Shown here one piece after another: positions 62,630 to 64,000 of a stretch of DNA of 64,000 nt; within the stretch, counting starts at the first letter, position 1, and the number at the start of each line of letters is the position of its first letter. The position numbers were made by a program, and so were the translations under genes. The stretch is from the NCBI RefSeq assembly GCF_001457475.1, contig NZ_LN831029.1, positions 4,278,001-4,342,000 of the forward strand, read 5' to 3'. Source of the stretch: Achromobacter xylosoxidans (GTDB taxonomy: Bacteria; Pseudomonadota; Gammaproteobacteria; Burkholderiales; Burkholderiaceae_B). The notes under the pieces are model-generated. The model saw only the letters and a list, made by a program, of their open reading frames with translations. It was not told where the DNA came from and did no database searches.

Positions 62630-64000
62630 TCAGACGCCCCACTTCGGAATGTGGTGGCTGCCCATCGAGACGCAGACGTTCTTGATCTCGGCAAACACTT
62701 CATAGCTGTATTCGCCGCCCTCGCGGCCGGTGCCGGACTCCTTGGTGCCGCCGAACGGCTGGCGCAGGTCGCGCACGTTCTGGCTGTTGATGAACACCAT
62801 GCCGGCCTCGATGCCGCGCGCCAGCCGGTGGGCGCGGCCGATGTCGCTGGTCCAGATGTAAGAGGCAAGGCCATACTTGACGTCGTTGGCCAGCGCCAGG
62901 CCATGGGCCTCGTCCTTGAACGGAATCAGGCAGGCGACGGGGCCGAAGATCTCTTCCTGGGCGCAGCGCATGCGGTTGTCGACGTCGGCCAGCACGGTGG
63001 GACGCACAAAGTTGCCGCCCGCCAGGTGCGCCGGCATGCCCTGCGGCGCGTCGGCGCCGCCGGCCAGGATGCGCGCGCCCTCTTCGCCGGCCAGGCGGAT
63101 GTAGCCGGTGACCTTTTCCCAGTGCTGGCGCGTGATCATCGCGCCCACGTTTGTCTTTTCATCGGTCGGGTCGCCCACCACCAGGCGGTTGGCGCGCTCG
63201 GCGAAGCGGCGCACGAAGTCATCGTAGATCGATTCCTGCACGAAGATGCGCGAGCCCGCGGTGCAGCGCTCGCCGTTGAGCGAGAAGATGGTGAACAGCG
63301 CGGCGTCCAGCGCGCGCTCGACGTCGGCGTCGTCGAACACCAGCACCGGCGACTTGCCGCCCAGCTCCATCGAGAACTTCTTGATGCCGCCCGCGCTCGC
63401 CATGATCTTCTTGCCGGTGACGGTGCCGCCGGTGAACGAGATCGCGCGCACGCCGGGATGGCGCACCAGCGCGTCGCCGGCGGTGGCGCCATAGCCCTGC
63501 ACCACATTCAGCACGCCGGGCGGAATGCCGGCTTCCAGCGCCAGCAGGCCGAGCTGGTCGGCCGTCAGCGGCGACAGCTCCGACATCTTCAGCACGGCGG
63601 TATTGCCCAGCGCCAGGCAGGGCGCGGTCTTCCAGGTCGCGGTCATGAAAGGCACGTTCCAGGGCGATACCAGCGCGCACACGCCCACCGGCTGGTAGAG
63701 CGTGTAGTTCAGCATCTGGTCGTCCACCGGGTAGGTGTGGCCGTTCATGCGGGTGCAGACTTCGGCGAAGAAGGTGAAGTTCTCGGAGGCGCGCGGAATC
63801 AGCTGCTTGCGCGTCTGCGAGATCGGCAGGCCGGTGTCCCGCGTTTCCAGCTCGGCCAAGTGCGGCACATTGCGGTCGATCAGTTCGCCCAGCCGCCGCA
63901 TGAGGCGCGCGCGCTCCTTGGCGGGCATGCCGGCCCACTTGGGAAAAGCCTCGGCCGCGGCCGCAACGGCGGCATCGATCTCGGCCTGGCCGCCGGCGGC
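62630..64000 (-). CDS. hpaE: 5-carboxymethyl-2-hydroxymuconate semialdehyde dehydrogenase, 3' part
   Basis: The frame is open to the window edge, so the first residues (probably a few dozen) are missing; 456 codons are visible. It is an NAD-dependent aldehyde dehydrogenase. The catalytic glutamate is in MELGGKSP and the catalytic cysteine in GERCTAGSR; the oxyanion asparagine is in VSPWNVPF. The C-terminus VCVSMGSHHIPKWGV is typical of HpaE. It oxidises the ring-opened product of HpaD. The gene order hpaE-hpaD on one strand suggests the rest of the hpa operon lies upstream, beyond 64000. Confidence 0.92.
   Translation of the reverse strand, partial: AAGGQAEIDAAVAAAAEAFPKWAGMPAKERARLMRRLGELIDRNVPHLAELETRDTGLPISQTRKQLIPRASENFTFFAEVCTRMNGHTYPVDDQMLNYTLYQPVGVCALVSPWNVPFMTATWKTAPCLALGNTAVLKMSELSPLTADQLGLLALEAGIPPGVLNVVQGYGATAGDALVRHPGVRAISFTGGTVTGKKIMASAGGIKKFSMELGGKSPVLVFDDADVERALDAALFTIFSLNGERCTAGSRIFVQESIYDDFVRRFAERANRLVVGDPTDEKTNVGAMITRQHWEKVTGYIRLAGEEGARILAGGADAPQGMPAHLAGGNFVRPTVLADVDNRMRCAQEEIFGPVACLIPFKDEAHGLALANDVKYGLASYIWTSDIGRAHRLARGIEAGMVFINSQNVRDLRQPFGGTKESGTGREGGEYSYEVFAEIKNVCVSMGSHHIPKWGV

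Overview
The window is GC-rich, densely packed bacterial chromosome. Its gene content points to a betaproteobacterium of the Alcaligenaceae, most like Achromobacter or Bordetella. The signs are several Bug-type (TctC-like) periplasmic receptors without permeases, a trifunctional PutA, an exbB-exbD-lpxK-kdsB-adk order, homoprotocatechuate genes, and GTG/TTG starts with ATGA overlaps. This assignment is an inference from gene families; no database search was made. I see no rRNA, tRNA, CRISPR array, phage or transposase gene.

Layout. 1-836: the end of an MFS transporter and a shared terminator. 858-5710 (minus strand): a branched-chain amino-acid ABC transporter, livK-H-M-G-F. 5898-9719: putA, with a perfect palindrome carrying the known PutA recognition motif in front of it. 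9888-13622: pqiABC, an intermembrane transport operon of the MCE family. 13627-13894: a 268-bp element without a credible gene, with 31-bp terminal inverted repeats and internal hairpins that together form a perfect cloverleaf. 13894-24168: clpA, pbpC, an alpha-2-macroglobulin gene and clpS; the last two and pbpC/clpA are arranged so that the usually adjacent clpS and clpA are 7.6 kb apart. 24395-30795: a cold-shock protein, a DUF192 protein, a pcaF-type thiolase, a ClC channel, a chemoreceptor and sodB. 30925-35632: a very large exported ankyrin protein and xseA. 35988-44761: a plus-strand envelope/housekeeping block (exbB, exbD, lpxK, a Trm112 protein, kdsB, adk, an SDR, murJ), interrupted by a convergent gene for an IgaA-family membrane protein. 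44961-46574: an orphan FecR-like protein and rpsT, separated by a structured intergenic stretch. 46689-46778: six 15-bp tandem repeats. 46783-49047: divergent lysR and lysA. 49096-57308: a sugar-acid/hydroxy-acid catabolic region with divergent arms controlled, I infer, by a GntR-family repressor at one operator between overlapping promoters. 57511-61177: a small exported protein, a TauE-type permease, radA and an unknown membrane protein. 61291-64000: hpaR, hpaD and the end of hpaE from a homoprotocatechuate meta-cleavage pathway.

Functional threads. Nutrient uptake and carbon catabolism dominate the two ends (amino acids, proline, sugar acids, aromatics). The middle is cell envelope and protein quality control: Pqi lipid transport, PBP1C with its alpha-2-macroglobulin partner, ClpAS, LpxK/KdsB for lipopolysaccharide, MurJ for peptidoglycan. 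The items most worth a second look are the cloverleaf element at 13627-13894, the IgaA homologue with all four periplasmic cysteines, the divergent promoter/operator at 54026-54065, the putA palindrome at 9800-9813, and the repeat and leader structures around rpsT.
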